Source of the DNA: an uncultured Chromatiaceae bacterium
Lineage (GTDB): Bacteria > Pseudomonadota > Gammaproteobacteria > Tenderiales > Tenderiaceae
DNA length: 34,499 nt
Assembly: GCA_945787785.1 (NCBI GenBank)
Contig: CALZIO010000025.1
Location: 1 to 34,499, forward strand
Direction: 5' to 3'
The notes under the pieces were generated by a model that worked only from the letters and a program-made list of their open reading frames with translations, made no database searches and was not told the DNA's origin. Positions 19,283 through 27,704 of this stretch are shown here, one piece after another; position 1 is the stretch's first letter; every line of letters starts with the position of its first letter. The translations under genes were made by a program, and so were the position numbers.

Positions 19283-20689
19283 ATGTCTGAATTTACCGAT
19301 TATAAAGTTGCCGACATCTCACTGGCCGATTGGGGCCGTAAAGAAATGAATATCGCCGAGACCGAAATGCCTGGTCTGATGTCACTGCGAGAGAAATACG
19401 GCCAATCAAAACCGCTCAAAGGCGCACGCATCATGGGCAGTCTACACATGACCATCCAAACTGCGGTACTGATCGAAACCTTGACCGCACTGGGTGCCGA
19501 AGTACGCTGGGTATCATGTAACATCTTCTCAACCCAGGATCACGCTGCTGCCGCCATCGCCGCTGCCGGCATTCCTGTTTTTGCCTGGAAAGGTGAAACT
19601 CTGGAAGAGTACTGGTGGTGTACTGAGCAAGCCTTCAAATGGCCTGGCGGTCAAACAGCCAATATGATTCTGGACGACGGTGGCGACGCTACCCTGCTTG
19701 TTCACAAAGGCGTGGAATATGAAAAGGCAGGCGCTGTTCCAGCACAATCCACCACCGACAACGAAGAATTCAAGTGTGTTCTCGGTGTGCTGGCGCGCGT
19801 TATGGAAGAAGACAACCAGTTTTGGACCAAGCAGGCTGCCAATATTCAAGGCGTGACTGAAGAGACCACTACCGGCGTTCACCGTCTGTACGAAATGGTT
19901 CAAGCTGGCGAACTGCTGTTCCCAGCTATGAACGTCAACGATTCTGTCACCAAATCCAAGTTCGACAACCTGTACGGCTGTCGTGAGTCTTTGGTTGATG
20001 GCATCAAACGCGCTACTGACGTAATGATTGCCGGTAAAGTTGCCATCGTCGCTGGTTACGGCGACGTGGGTAAAGGTTCTGCCCAATCTTTGAAAGGCCT
20101 GGGCGCAAGCGTAATGATCACCGAAATCGATCCTATCTGTGCCCTGCAAGCGGCAATGGAAGGTTTTCGCGTTATCACTATGGATGAAGCCGCCGCTATC
20201 GGCGATATCTTTGTTACCACCACCGGCAACAAAGACATCATCACCCATGACCACATGGTACAGATGAAAGACCAGGCCATTGTTTGTAACATCGGCCACT
20301 TTGATAACGAGATCGACATCAATGGCATGCGTAAATACCAGTGGGAAAACATCAAACCACAGGTTGATCACATCATCCTGCCTAGTGGCAACCGCATCAT
20401 CATGCTAGCTGAAGGTCGTCTGGTAAACCTGGGTTGTGGCACGGGCCACCCAAGCTTCGTTATGTCCAACTCGTTCACCAACCAGGTGTTGGCTCAGATC
20501 GAGTTTTACGTTAGACGTGACCAGTATGAGATCGACGTTCACATCCTGCCGAAACATTTGGATGAAGAAGTGGCTCGTTTGCACTTGGAAAAAATCGGCG
20601 TAAAGCTGACCACTCTGAGCAAAGAACAAGCCGACTACATCGGTGTTCCAGTAGAAGGCCCTTACAAGCCTGATCATTATCGGTATTAA
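19283..20689 (+). CDS. ahcY: Adenosylhomocysteinase (SAH hydrolase)
   Basis: A 468-residue NAD-dependent enzyme that splits S-adenosylhomocysteine into homocysteine and adenosine, relieving inhibition of methyltransferases. Motifs are [27 protein letters not shown], the catalytic Lys/Asp region [28 protein letters not shown], the NAD motif [12 protein letters not shown], and the C-terminal KPDHYRY. I chose the ATG at 19283 because GGAGGA lies six bases before it and [18 protein letters not shown] is the usual N-terminus. An upstream in-frame start at 19217 lies inside the riboswitch and is rejected. metF follows, so homocysteine remethylation is supplied from the same region. Confidence 0.97.
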   Translation: MSEFTDYKVADISLADWGRKEMNIAETEMPGLMSLREKYGQSKPLKGARIMGSLHMTIQTAVLIETLTALGAEVRWVSCNIFSTQDHAAAAIAAAGIPVFAWKGETLEEYWWCTEQAFKWPGGQTANMILDDGGDATLLVHKGVEYEKAGAVPAQSTTDNEEFKCVLGVLARVMEEDNQFWTKQAANIQGVTEETTTGVHRLYEMVQAGELLFPAMNVNDSVTKSKFDNLYGCRESLVDGIKRATDVMIAGKVAIVAGYGDVGKGSAQSLKGLGASVMITEIDPICALQAAMEGFRVITMDEAAAIGDIFVTTTGNKDIITHDHMVQMKDQAIVCNIGHFDNEIDINGMRKYQWENIKPQVDHIILPSGNRIIMLAEGRLVNLGCGTGHPSFVMSNSFTNQVLAQIEFYVRRDQYEIDVHILPKHLDEEVARLHLEKIGVKLTTLSKEQADYIGVPVEGPYKPDHYRY

Positions 20690-20700
20690 TGCACTCTAAG

Positions 20701-20790
20701 TCCCTTCCCCCTCACGGGGGGAAGGTTAGGATGGGGGTAGACGTTGAACCCCCTCACCCCAACCCTCTCCCCTGATGGGGAGAGGGGGCT
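20701..20790. repeat. REP-like inverted pair between ahcY and metF
   Basis: Two G/C-rich palindromic units face each other. The left unit is at 20701-20738 (CCTTCCCCCTCACGGGGGG, then AAGGTTAGGATGGGGGT). The right unit at 20749-20787 is CCCCTCACCCCAACCCTCT then CCCCTGATGGGGAGAGGG. The reverse complement of the right unit resembles the left, so the pair forms a BIME-like structure. Such units occur between genes in many proteobacteria as nonautonomous REP/RAYT-type repeats. Only this copy pair is visible here. It may modulate expression of metF relative to ahcY. Confidence 0.8.
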
Positions 20791-20809
20791 TAAAAAGAGG
20801 AAAACCGAC

Positions 20810-21661
20810 ATGAACACGCAATCAAAATTCCCTAAAAACTACAGCTGCGAGTTCTTTCCGCCCAAGACCGAACAAGGAGCAGTTAAACTGCGCACCACTT
20901 TGTCGGAACTGGCTGAACTCAAACCGGCCTACTTCTCCGTTACCTTTGGTGCTGGCGGCAGCACTCAGGAAGGCACCTTCGACACGGTTAAAGAGATTCA
21001 GGAGAAAGGCTACAGCGCCGCCCCCCATCTCTCCTGCATCGGCGGTACCCGCAACAACATTCGTGAGCTGTTGGACAACTACATCAATATCGGTGTCAAG
21101 CGCATTGTGGCCCTGCGTGGTGACATGCCCTCAGGTATGCGTGAGATGGGTGACTTCCGTTACGCCAATGAACTGGTGGAATTCATCCGTGCTGAAACCG
21201 GTGATCATTTTCACATCGAAGTAGCGGCTTATCCGGAAGTCCATCCACAAGCACCTAACGCGCAGAAGGATCTGGAAAACTTTACCCGTAAGGTCAAAGC
21301 CGGTGCCAACGCCGCCATCACCCAGTATTTTTTCAATACCGATGCCTACTTTCGCTTCATCGATGATTGTGAAAATCGTGGAATCGATATACCGATTGTG
21401 CCAGGCATCATGCCTATCACCAACTATAGTCAACTAGCACGTTTCTCAGACATGTGTGGTGCAGAAATTCCACGCTGGATACGCAAACGACTCGAAGCCT
21501 TTGGTGATGACAAGGCATCAATCGTTGCCTTTGGTGAAGAAGTGGTGACTGAGCTTTGTCGCAAATTGTTGGAGAATGGTGCGCCAGGTTTGCATTTCTA
21601 TACCATGAATCAAACCGGGCCAACTCGAACGTTGTGGAATAATCTCGCTTTATCTGCTTGA
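20810..21661 (+). CDS. metF: Methylenetetrahydrofolate reductase
   Basis: A 283-residue flavoenzyme that reduces 5,10-methylene-THF to 5-methyl-THF, the methyl donor for homocysteine. It begins MNTQSKFPKNYSCEFFPPKT, followed by FSVTFGAGGSTQEGT, PHLSCIGG, VALRGDMPSG, IEVAAYPEVHPQA, ITQYFFNTDAYFRF and VPGIMPITNY, which are all MetF hallmarks. I set the start at 20810 with AGAGGA at 20796-20801. The frame opens further upstream at a TTG at 20744, but those 22 codons come from the REP-like repeat. Together with metK and ahcY it covers three steps of the methyl cycle. No methionine synthase gene is in the window. Confidence 0.95.
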   Translation: MNTQSKFPKNYSCEFFPPKTEQGAVKLRTTLSELAELKPAYFSVTFGAGGSTQEGTFDTVKEIQEKGYSAAPHLSCIGGTRNNIRELLDNYINIGVKRIVALRGDMPSGMREMGDFRYANELVEFIRAETGDHFHIEVAAYPEVHPQAPNAQKDLENFTRKVKAGANAAITQYFFNTDAYFRFIDDCENRGIDIPIVPGIMPITNYSQLARFSDMCGAEIPRWIRKRLEAFGDDKASIVAFGEEVVTELCRKLLENGAPGLHFYTMNQTGPTRTLWNNLALSA

Positions 21662-21671
21662 TTCAGCTTAC

Positions 21672-21696
21672 CCGGGTGGAGAAATACTCCACCCGG
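21672..21696 (+). terminator. Candidate terminator after metF
   Basis: CCGGGTGGAG (21672-21681) and CTCCACCCGG (21687-21696) form a perfect 10-bp stem with loop AAATA, 10 bases after the metF stop. The trailing sequence is TGCTTCAGC and not a strong U tract, so efficiency is uncertain. Confidence 0.6.
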
Positions 21697-21798
21697 TGCT
21701 TCAGCATTCAAAAATTTCCCCTATTAACGCAATGAATCCCCTGTAGGCTGATTGAGTCCGACCGATATAGATAGGACATAAATAACGAGGAGGTCACC

Positions 21799-22356
21799 AT
21801 GGAACAAAGCAGTAGTCTGGATAACAGCCCATTTTCCCCACCCAAAGCATCACTGGAACAAGCTGAGTCACAGGTATTCGACACCACCAGCCCGTTTTCT
21901 CCCAAGGGGCGCTTTGGCCGCGTCGATTACCTGGCCTATTCCGTACTGCTAGGTATCGCAGTAATGCTCTTCAGTGGAGGTCTAGGCGCCGTAATGGCCG
22001 TTTCAGGCCCATCATCTGAGTCCTTACAGACGATGCTGATCATCAACGCCTTGATAAGCCTGCCAGCCATCGTGATCGGCATCCTGTTCATGATCCGCCG
22101 CCTGCATGACCTAAACTGGAGCGGCTGGATCGCAGTCAGCTACATCATCCCGCTGGTGAATGTTGTTGTCTTTTTAATCCTGATATTTATGCGCGGCACA
22201 GCCGGCGCCAACGACTATGGTCCGCCCAGGCAGCCTCCATCTAGGCTCAAAATCATGCTCGCGCTCATCCTACCCGCGATATTTATAGTCGGCATCCTCG
22301 CAGCGATTGCCATACCTGCTTATCAGGCCTACGTGGCCCAGGCACAAGGTATGTAA
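21799..22356 (+). CDS. DUF805 family membrane protein with pilin-like C-terminal helix
   Basis: A 185-residue protein. After a polar N-terminus of ~40 residues comes GRFGRVDYLAYSVLLGIAV, the usual DUF805 opening, then membrane helices and IRRLHDLNWSGWIAVSYIIPLVN, with the family's RLHD(x)N/GxSGW motif. After GTAGANDYGPP (a DUF805 ending) the protein continues with a fourth helix near residue 160: FIVGILAAIAIPAYQAYVAQAQ. This copies the core of a type IV pilin N-terminal helix but lacks the G-F cleavage site and Glu5. CGAGGAGGT precedes the ATG. It is the first gene of the MoxR module. Function unknown. Confidence 0.8.
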   Translation: MEQSSSLDNSPFSPPKASLEQAESQVFDTTSPFSPKGRFGRVDYLAYSVLLGIAVMLFSGGLGAVMAVSGPSSESLQTMLIINALISLPAIVIGILFMIRRLHDLNWSGWIAVSYIIPLVNVVVFLILIFMRGTAGANDYGPPRQPPSRLKIMLALILPAIFIVGILAAIAIPAYQAYVAQAQGM

Positions 22357-22385
22357 TCACCTAGCAACAGACTTAATTTAACAAG

Positions 22386-23066
22386 ATGCTGGACACCTCA
22401 CGCACGTTTGAAACGCCAGAGGGCGTCGACCTTGGCCTGAGCATTGCCGGTCCTATTGTGCGTGCTCAGGCCTGGCTGATCGACCTGCTTATCCGTGCGG
22501 CCATCTACATCGGACTTGGGATGATTCTAAACTTCCTCGGCGACTTCGGCGGCGGCATCTGGTTGATCATTATTTTTCTCACCGAGTGGTTCTATCCCGT
22601 CATTTTCGAAATATTTAAAAACGGTGCCACACCAGGTAAAAAGAGGATGTGCATCAAGGTCATCAATGACAACGGCACGCCTATTCATTGGTCCGCATCT
22701 ATTGTGCGAAATTTGCTACGTGTGGTCGACTTCATGCCTTTTGGCTATGCTTTTGGCCTCTGCTCGATCCTCATCAGCCGCGATTTCAAACGCCTTGGTG
22801 ACCTCGCCGCCAGCACGCTGGTAGTTTACGAAGAGCCTACCGCTTCAGCGCCTGAAATTCCCACCGCTGAGCCTGCAGTGCCCCGGCAAGCACTGACACT
22901 GGAAGAACAACGCGCCATACTTGAGTTTTCAGAACGCAGCTCACGGCTCTCACCAGAACGATGTAAAGAGCTAGCAGAACTACTCGAAGTCATCACAGCC
23001 AAGCAAGGGCCAACCGCCGTCGAACAGCTTCATCGCTACGCCAACTGGCTGCAGGGGCGTTCATGA
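22386..23066 (+). CDS. RDD family membrane protein
   Basis: A 226-residue integral membrane protein. The RDD domain covers residues ~15-160, with GPIVRAQAWLIDLLIR (the first R/D motif), FKNGATPGKKRMCIKVI, and SRDFKRLGDLAASTLVVYE. A cytoplasmic C-terminal tail of ~70 residues follows (LTLEEQRAILEFSERSSRLS), predicted helical; it resembles tails of RDD proteins from the same gene neighbourhood in other bacteria, as I recall them. The stop overlaps the start of the SpoIIM gene by four bases (ATGA). A role as a membrane partner of the MoxR/DUF58 proteins is inferred from context only. Confidence 0.85.
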   Translation: MLDTSRTFETPEGVDLGLSIAGPIVRAQAWLIDLLIRAAIYIGLGMILNFLGDFGGGIWLIIIFLTEWFYPVIFEIFKNGATPGKKRMCIKVINDNGTPIHWSASIVRNLLRVVDFMPFGYAFGLCSILISRDFKRLGDLAASTLVVYEEPTASAPEIPTAEPAVPRQALTLEEQRAILEFSERSSRLSPERCKELAELLEVITAKQGPTAVEQLHRYANWLQGRS

Positions 23067-24028
23067 GGCAAAAAGCTTTTGAAGAGAAACATAAGCCGCA
23101 GTGGCTACAACTGGATTCCTTGCTTTCATCTCTGGAGCAACAGAACGGTGCTGATAACGCTGACTTTCCAGCGCTCTATCGCAAGGTTTGCCATCACCTG
23201 GCTCTGGCCAAAGACCGTCAGTACAGCCCCCACCTGATCAATAACCTGCACCATCTGGTGCTGCGTGGTCACCAACAACTTTATCACCAGAAAAAACCAT
23301 TCGCTTCACAGATGGTTCGCTTCTTATTACATGACTTTCCAGCATCACTTCGGAAAGAGGCAAAGTTATTCTGGCTCTCAACCGGGCTATTTTTGTTACC
23401 GGCCCTAATTATGGGCGCGCTCTGTTATAACAACGGCGACATGATCTACTCGGTTCACAGTGTTATGGGCGTTGCCGATATCGAAGCCATGTACGACCCT
23501 GCCAATGAATCCATTGGTCGCGAACGACAATCAGATACTGATTTTAAAATGTTTGGCTTTTACATCTACAACAACGTCAGCATTGGATTCCGTACTTTTG
23601 CCAGCGGCCTGCTTTACGGCATCGGCACTGTCATCGTACTAATCAGTAACGGCGTTTTTATCGGCTCGATCGCAGGCCACCTGACCCAACTACAATTTAC
23701 CGAAACCTTCTGGCCGTTTGTTAGCGGTCATGGCGCCTTTGAACTCACCGCTATCGTTATCAGTGGTACTGCCGGACTACAACTTGCCCGAGCGCTATTT
23801 TCACCCGGCCGCCTGGGACGCATCGCCGCACTAAAACAAGCCGCCAGCCAGGCTGTGCCATTGGTCATCGGCGCTACCCTGATGCTGTTTATAGCGGCTT
23901 TCATTGAGGCCTTCTGGTCATCCAGCACAACTGTCAGTAGCCCCATAAAATACAGCGTTGCCGCCATATTATGGCTGGCAGTGATCGCTTACTTCCTGTT
24001 TGCCGGGAGAGGTCATGGACCTCGATAA
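23063..24028 (+). CDS. Stage II sporulation protein M (SpoIIM) family membrane protein
   Basis: A 321-residue protein. A helical cytoplasmic region of ~100 residues precedes about five membrane segments, starting LFWLSTGLFLLPALIMGAL. The SpoIIM signature is FWPFVSGHGAFELTAIVISGTAGLQLA (HG...E...I...G..G), here near residues 216-242. In endospore formers SpoIIM works with SpoIID/SpoIIP in septal peptidoglycan remodelling. This organism has no sign of sporulation, and the family also occurs widely beside MoxR/DUF58 genes. Its start overlaps the RDD gene by four bases and its end overlaps the DUF4129 gene by 14. Confidence 0.88.
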   Translation: MRQKAFEEKHKPQWLQLDSLLSSLEQQNGADNADFPALYRKVCHHLALAKDRQYSPHLINNLHHLVLRGHQQLYHQKKPFASQMVRFLLHDFPASLRKEAKLFWLSTGLFLLPALIMGALCYNNGDMIYSVHSVMGVADIEAMYDPANESIGRERQSDTDFKMFGFYIYNNVSIGFRTFASGLLYGIGTVIVLISNGVFIGSIAGHLTQLQFTETFWPFVSGHGAFELTAIVISGTAGLQLARALFSPGRLGRIAALKQAASQAVPLVIGATLMLFIAAFIEAFWSSSTTVSSPIKYSVAAILWLAVIAYFLFAGRGHGPR

Positions 24029-25535
24029 GATCCGCGTTAACGTACGACCACGCACCACGGCACAGGCGATCGATCTTGGTTTTGTGATGGCGCGTCACTG
24101 GTGGCGACCACTAATGCTGAGTTGGCTGATGCTGGCTCTGCCAATGTTTATTCTCTTTCACCTCATCTTCTATCAAATGCCCTGGATCGCTGGTCTGCTT
24201 GTTTGGCTATGCAAACCACTGTATGAACAGGCGCCGCTGCACGTACTCAGCCGTGCACTATTTTCTGAAAAAACCTCCATGAAAGAAATAGCGAAAAACC
24301 TGCGCAGCATTGCCGGCAAACAAATGATTGCCAACTTAACCTGGCGCCGCCTTAGCCTCAGGCGCAGCTTCAATGCCCCGGTGAGCCAATTGGAAGGTCT
24401 GAAAGGCGATGCGCGTAAAAAACGCATCAATGTTTTACATGGCAACAAACCTAGCGGTGGTTGGCTGACCTTCATCTGCGTGCATCTGGAACTGGTGTTC
24501 TACCTTTCAATATTCGCATTGATATCGCTGTTTATTCCTCGAGAAATTGAAGTGAATGCATTTGAATTAATTACTGGCGAAACTTTCTGGATAATTCTGC
24601 TGCAAGACTTTATCTACCTGCTTGCCATCGCAATCGTCGCACCTTTCTATATCGCTGCCGGCTTCTCCCTTTATCTGCACCGCCGCATTGAACTGGAGGC
24701 TTGGGATATTGAATTGGATTTCCGCAAACTCAACACACGACTGAACTCGCAAAAGAGAAGCTCCACAAATTTGGCTGCTCTATTTGTTGTCTGCTCTTTG
24801 CTTACAGTTCAGTTGACCGACTCAACCGCTATGGCCTCGGAAAACTTCCTGACCACCAGCGATCAAACATCCCCAGCACCAACTAAAGAAACGGCCCAAC
24901 AACAAATCCAGGAAATCCTGAAAGACGAGGTCTTTGGCCAAGAAGAAACACACAAAGTATGGCGCGAAATTGAAAGTGATGATCAACCAGAAGACATTGG
25001 TGACTTTGATCTCGATTGGCTACAGAAAATTGCTGAGGCAATTGCCTTTATAGGTGAATTTATTCTGTGGGTAATCATCGGCGCGCTGGTGTTATGGATT
25101 GTTTATCTCTACCCCAAGTGGACCCAATGGTTTGGCATCAAAAGCATCACTCCGCGGAAAAAATACCGTGCACCGGAAACGCTATTCGGACTCGATGTAC
25201 GCCCGGAATCACTTCCAGACGACATAGGCGCTGAAGCCTGGCGACTCTGCCAGGACAACCAGATGCGCGCTGCCCTCAGCCTGCTTTATCGCGCCTCACT
25301 TGTCACACTCATGAATCAACACAAGCTTGAATTCCATAAAGGCGCTACTGAAGGTGAATGTCTGAAAATAGTGCAACAAACACAGTTACAGGAACTGGGC
25401 AATTACTTTTACCGCTTAACGGTCATCTGGAAAGCCATGGCTTATGGCCACCAGGCACCGAGTCTGGACGACATGCAAAGTTTATGTGAACACTGGCGCG
25501 AACATTTGGGAACAAAACATGAACCAGCGTGCTAG
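24015..25535 (+). CDS. DUF4129 domain membrane protein, apparent two-part fusion
   Basis: A 506-residue protein in two parts. The first (~1-250) has WWRPLMLSWLMLALPMFILF and two to three more helices, including FWIILLQDFIYLLAIAIVAPFY. The second begins near residue 252 with a signal-peptide-like helix (LAALFVVCSLLTVQL then AMAS). It then has an acidic, Gln-rich stretch of ~75 residues, a membrane helix at ~343-370 (FILWVIIGALVLWIVYLYP) and a soluble C-terminal DUF4129 domain (~393-506; EAWRLCQDNQMRAALSLLYRA then LYRASLVTLM). I chose the ATG at 24015 with GGAGAGG just before it; a TTG at 24000 would add five residues. It overlaps both neighbours. Function unknown; the DUF4129 domain is a frequent MoxR-cluster partner. 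Confidence 0.82.
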   Translation: MDLDKIRVNVRPRTTAQAIDLGFVMARHWWRPLMLSWLMLALPMFILFHLIFYQMPWIAGLLVWLCKPLYEQAPLHVLSRALFSEKTSMKEIAKNLRSIAGKQMIANLTWRRLSLRRSFNAPVSQLEGLKGDARKKRINVLHGNKPSGGWLTFICVHLELVFYLSIFALISLFIPREIEVNAFELITGETFWIILLQDFIYLLAIAIVAPFYIAAGFSLYLHRRIELEAWDIELDFRKLNTRLNSQKRSSTNLAALFVVCSLLTVQLTDSTAMASENFLTTSDQTSPAPTKETAQQQIQEILKDEVFGQEETHKVWREIESDDQPEDIGDFDLDWLQKIAEAIAFIGEFILWVIIGALVLWIVYLYPKWTQWFGIKSITPRKKYRAPETLFGLDVRPESLPDDIGAEAWRLCQDNQMRAALSLLYRASLVTLMNQHKLEFHKGATEGECLKIVQQTQLQELGNYFYRLTVIWKAMAYGHQAPSLDDMQSLCEHWREHLGTKHEPAC

Positions 25536-26691
25536 TTACCTGCTCTGGTCATTTGTTGCCCTGCTCGCCTTTGCCGCAGGTAGTTTGTGGTTCCTGGCCA
25601 ACTATGAGCTGGTAGAAGAAACCTTTCACACAGCACCAGGTAATGAGGCGCGCATAAATCCTTATCTGGCAGCCGAACGTTTTTTGATCAAGAACGATGT
25701 TGACACTAATAGCCTTGGCGGCTCAAAACTACTAGACGAACTGCCTTCTTCCAACGACACTATATTCCTTGCCAACCACAGAAATAATGGCCTGCTCACT
25801 GAAGAACGACACACAGCATTGAATGACTGGATGTCAGAAGGTGGCCATCTGATTACCGTGATTCATACGCTCTGGGATGAAGAACTAAACAGCAGCGGCG
25901 ACCCATTTCTAGACAGCTACGGTGTTCGTCAATACAAACACGATTATTCCTATGATGAGGATGAGACTGAAGAAACCCCTCCCACCGAAACTCGCTTTGC
26001 TGGCGGGGGAGAAACACTGACACTCGACTTCAATCCCAGCTTCTATATGTTCGATTACAACGAGGCCGCCTACGCCGGCATAGAAAGCCAACAGGGTTAT
26101 CACTTGCTACAGATTGGTGTCGGTGCTGGCACACTCACAGTACTCACTGACGACTGGCTATGGCGTAACAGAAAAATTGGCGAGCATGACCACGCCCTGT
26201 TCTTCCACAATCTTGTGCAAAACAGCGCAGCTACAGAGTCACTACCCAAGGTTTGGATTGTTCACGACCTGGAGTTTCCGTCACTGCTGGGCCTAATCTG
26301 GAATAAGGCCCCCTATGCTGTCATAACAATATTCCTGCTGCTTGTGTTTAGCCTGTGGGCCGCCTACAACCGTTTTGGCCCACCATTGCTTGATAACCAT
26401 CGCATCCGCCGCAGCCTACTGGAACATCTGGATGCCTGTGGGCATTATCATTGGCGCCACGACCAAGGCAACACCCTGCTTGCCACGTTGCGCGATCAAT
26501 TGCAGCAACTATTAGAACGACATCATCCCAGTTGGCACCAGCTAACACCCAAAGAACAATTTGAATGGCTGTCAAAGCGATCAAACCAGCCGCAGCTCGT
26601 GCTTTCAAGGGCGCTGATCCATCAACCCCAAAACGAGCACGAATTCACACATATCGTACAGACATTAAAGAGCTTAAGGAAAACACTATGA
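25519..26691 (+). CDS. DUF4350 domain-containing membrane protein
   Basis: A 390-residue protein with an N-terminal anchor (YLLWSFVALLAFAAGSLWFL). It has a periplasmic domain of ~240 residues (NPYLAAERFLIKNDV, then LTEERHTALNDWMSEGGHLI), as in DUF4350, a glutamine-amidotransferase-like fold. A second helix near residue 260 (YAVITIFLLLVFSLWAAYNRFGP) leads to a cytoplasmic tail. The ATG at 25519 lies inside the end of the DUF4129 gene (17-base overlap) and ahead of the hydrophobic anchor; an upstream in-frame start at 25444 only reads the previous gene. An acidic patch near residue 152 (DEDETEETPPTETR) is striking. It overlaps the MoxR start by four bases. Confidence 0.82.
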   Translation: MNQRASYLLWSFVALLAFAAGSLWFLANYELVEETFHTAPGNEARINPYLAAERFLIKNDVDTNSLGGSKLLDELPSSNDTIFLANHRNNGLLTEERHTALNDWMSEGGHLITVIHTLWDEELNSSGDPFLDSYGVRQYKHDYSYDEDETEETPPTETRFAGGGETLTLDFNPSFYMFDYNEAAYAGIESQQGYHLLQIGVGAGTLTVLTDDWLWRNRKIGEHDHALFFHNLVQNSAATESLPKVWIVHDLEFPSLLGLIWNKAPYAVITIFLLLVFSLWAAYNRFGPPLLDNHRIRRSLLEHLDACGHYHWRHDQGNTLLATLRDQLQQLLERHHPSWHQLTPKEQFEWLSKRSNQPQLVLSRALIHQPQNEHEFTHIVQTLKSLRKTL

Positions 26692-27704
26692 GCGAAGAAA
26701 CCACTCCGCCAACAGAGCACACCCCCCCTACAATTGTTAACAAAGATGCGTTTGAACAAGCACATGCCAAAGTTAGCCAACTGCGCCACTCCGTTGCCCG
26801 CGCCATAATCGGCCAACAGCGCGTTATCGATGAGACCATCATCACCCTGCTGGCAGGAGGTCACGCATTGATCGAAGGCGTACCTGGTCTGGGCAAAACC
26901 CTGTTGGCCAGGGCGCTCGCCACAGCAGTGGGCACCCAGTTTGGTCGTGTGCAGTTCACTCCCGACCTAATGCCCACAGATGTTACCGGCCACGCCATGT
27001 ACGAGAGTCATAGTGAGCGTTTTGTCATTCGCCGTGGACCGGTGTTTTGTAATTTCCTGCTGGCCGATGAAATCAATCGCGCCCCGGCCAAGACTCAGGC
27101 AGCACTTCTGGAAGTGATGCAGGAACAACAGGTCACTATCGAGGGCAAGTCCTTCGCCCTGCAACCACCCTTTATGGTGTTGGCTACACAAAACCCCATT
27201 GAACAGGAAGGCACCTACCCCTTGCCTGAAGCTCAATTAGACCGTTTCCTGCTCAAGGTTAAAATCGATTACCCGGAACACGAAGAAGAAAGCGCACTGG
27301 TACGCAACGTCACACATGGCCATGTGGGTGACCAGCTAAACGTGTCCGAAGTAAAACAGGTGCTGAATGGTGAAGACGTGGTGCAACTGCAGCAACTGGT
27401 GGCAAATCTCAACGTAGACGAACAAGTATTTGATTACGCAGTACGACTGGTGCGCGCCACCCGCGACTGGAATGGTATCGCAATAGGCGCGGGACCGCGT
27501 GGCGCCATTGCCCTGATTCGTGCGGCCCGTGCCCAGGCCCTGCTCAACGGCCACACATTCGTTACACCTGACGACATTAAAACCATCGCCAAGGCAGCCC
27601 TGCGCCACCGTGTCAGCCTCACCCCGGACATGGAGATCGAAGGCATCCACATCGATGATGCACTCGAACGATTGCTCGAACAGGTGGATGCACCGCGCAC
27701 GTGA
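26688..27704 (+). CDS. MoxR-family AAA+ ATPase
   Basis: A 338-residue AAA+ ATPase. Walker A is GVPGLGKTLLARALA (~62-76), Walker B is FLLADEINRAP, sensor 1 is VLATQNPIEQEGTYPLPEAQ, followed by LDRFLLKV and the sensor 2 region GAGPRGAIALIRAARAQAL. MoxR proteins act as chaperone-like ATPases that mature or remodel partners, usually with a VWA-type protein; here the obvious partner is the DUF58 protein encoded next (GTGA overlap). The ATG at 26688 overlaps the DUF4350 stop; an upstream in-frame start at 26565 is inside that gene. The acidic, Pro/Thr-rich N-terminal 20 residues look disordered. Confidence 0.95.
   Translation: MSEETTPPTEHTPPTIVNKDAFEQAHAKVSQLRHSVARAIIGQQRVIDETIITLLAGGHALIEGVPGLGKTLLARALATAVGTQFGRVQFTPDLMPTDVTGHAMYESHSERFVIRRGPVFCNFLLADEINRAPAKTQAALLEVMQEQQVTIEGKSFALQPPFMVLATQNPIEQEGTYPLPEAQLDRFLLKVKIDYPEHEEESALVRNVTHGHVGDQLNVSEVKQVLNGEDVVQLQQLVANLNVDEQVFDYAVRLVRATRDWNGIAIGAGPRGAIALIRAARAQALLNGHTFVTPDDIKTIAKAALRHRVSLTPDMEIEGIHIDDALERLLEQVDAPRT

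Noticed and set aside
19529-20371. 280-residue minus-strand open frame opposite ahcY
   Set aside because: It is antisense to an unmistakable SAH hydrolase, shows no recognisable domain and follows from codon bias of the sense gene.
20744-20809. Upstream MetF start at TTG
   Set aside because: The residues derive from the REP-like repeat, and the ATG at 20810 has AGAGGA and the usual MetF N-terminus.
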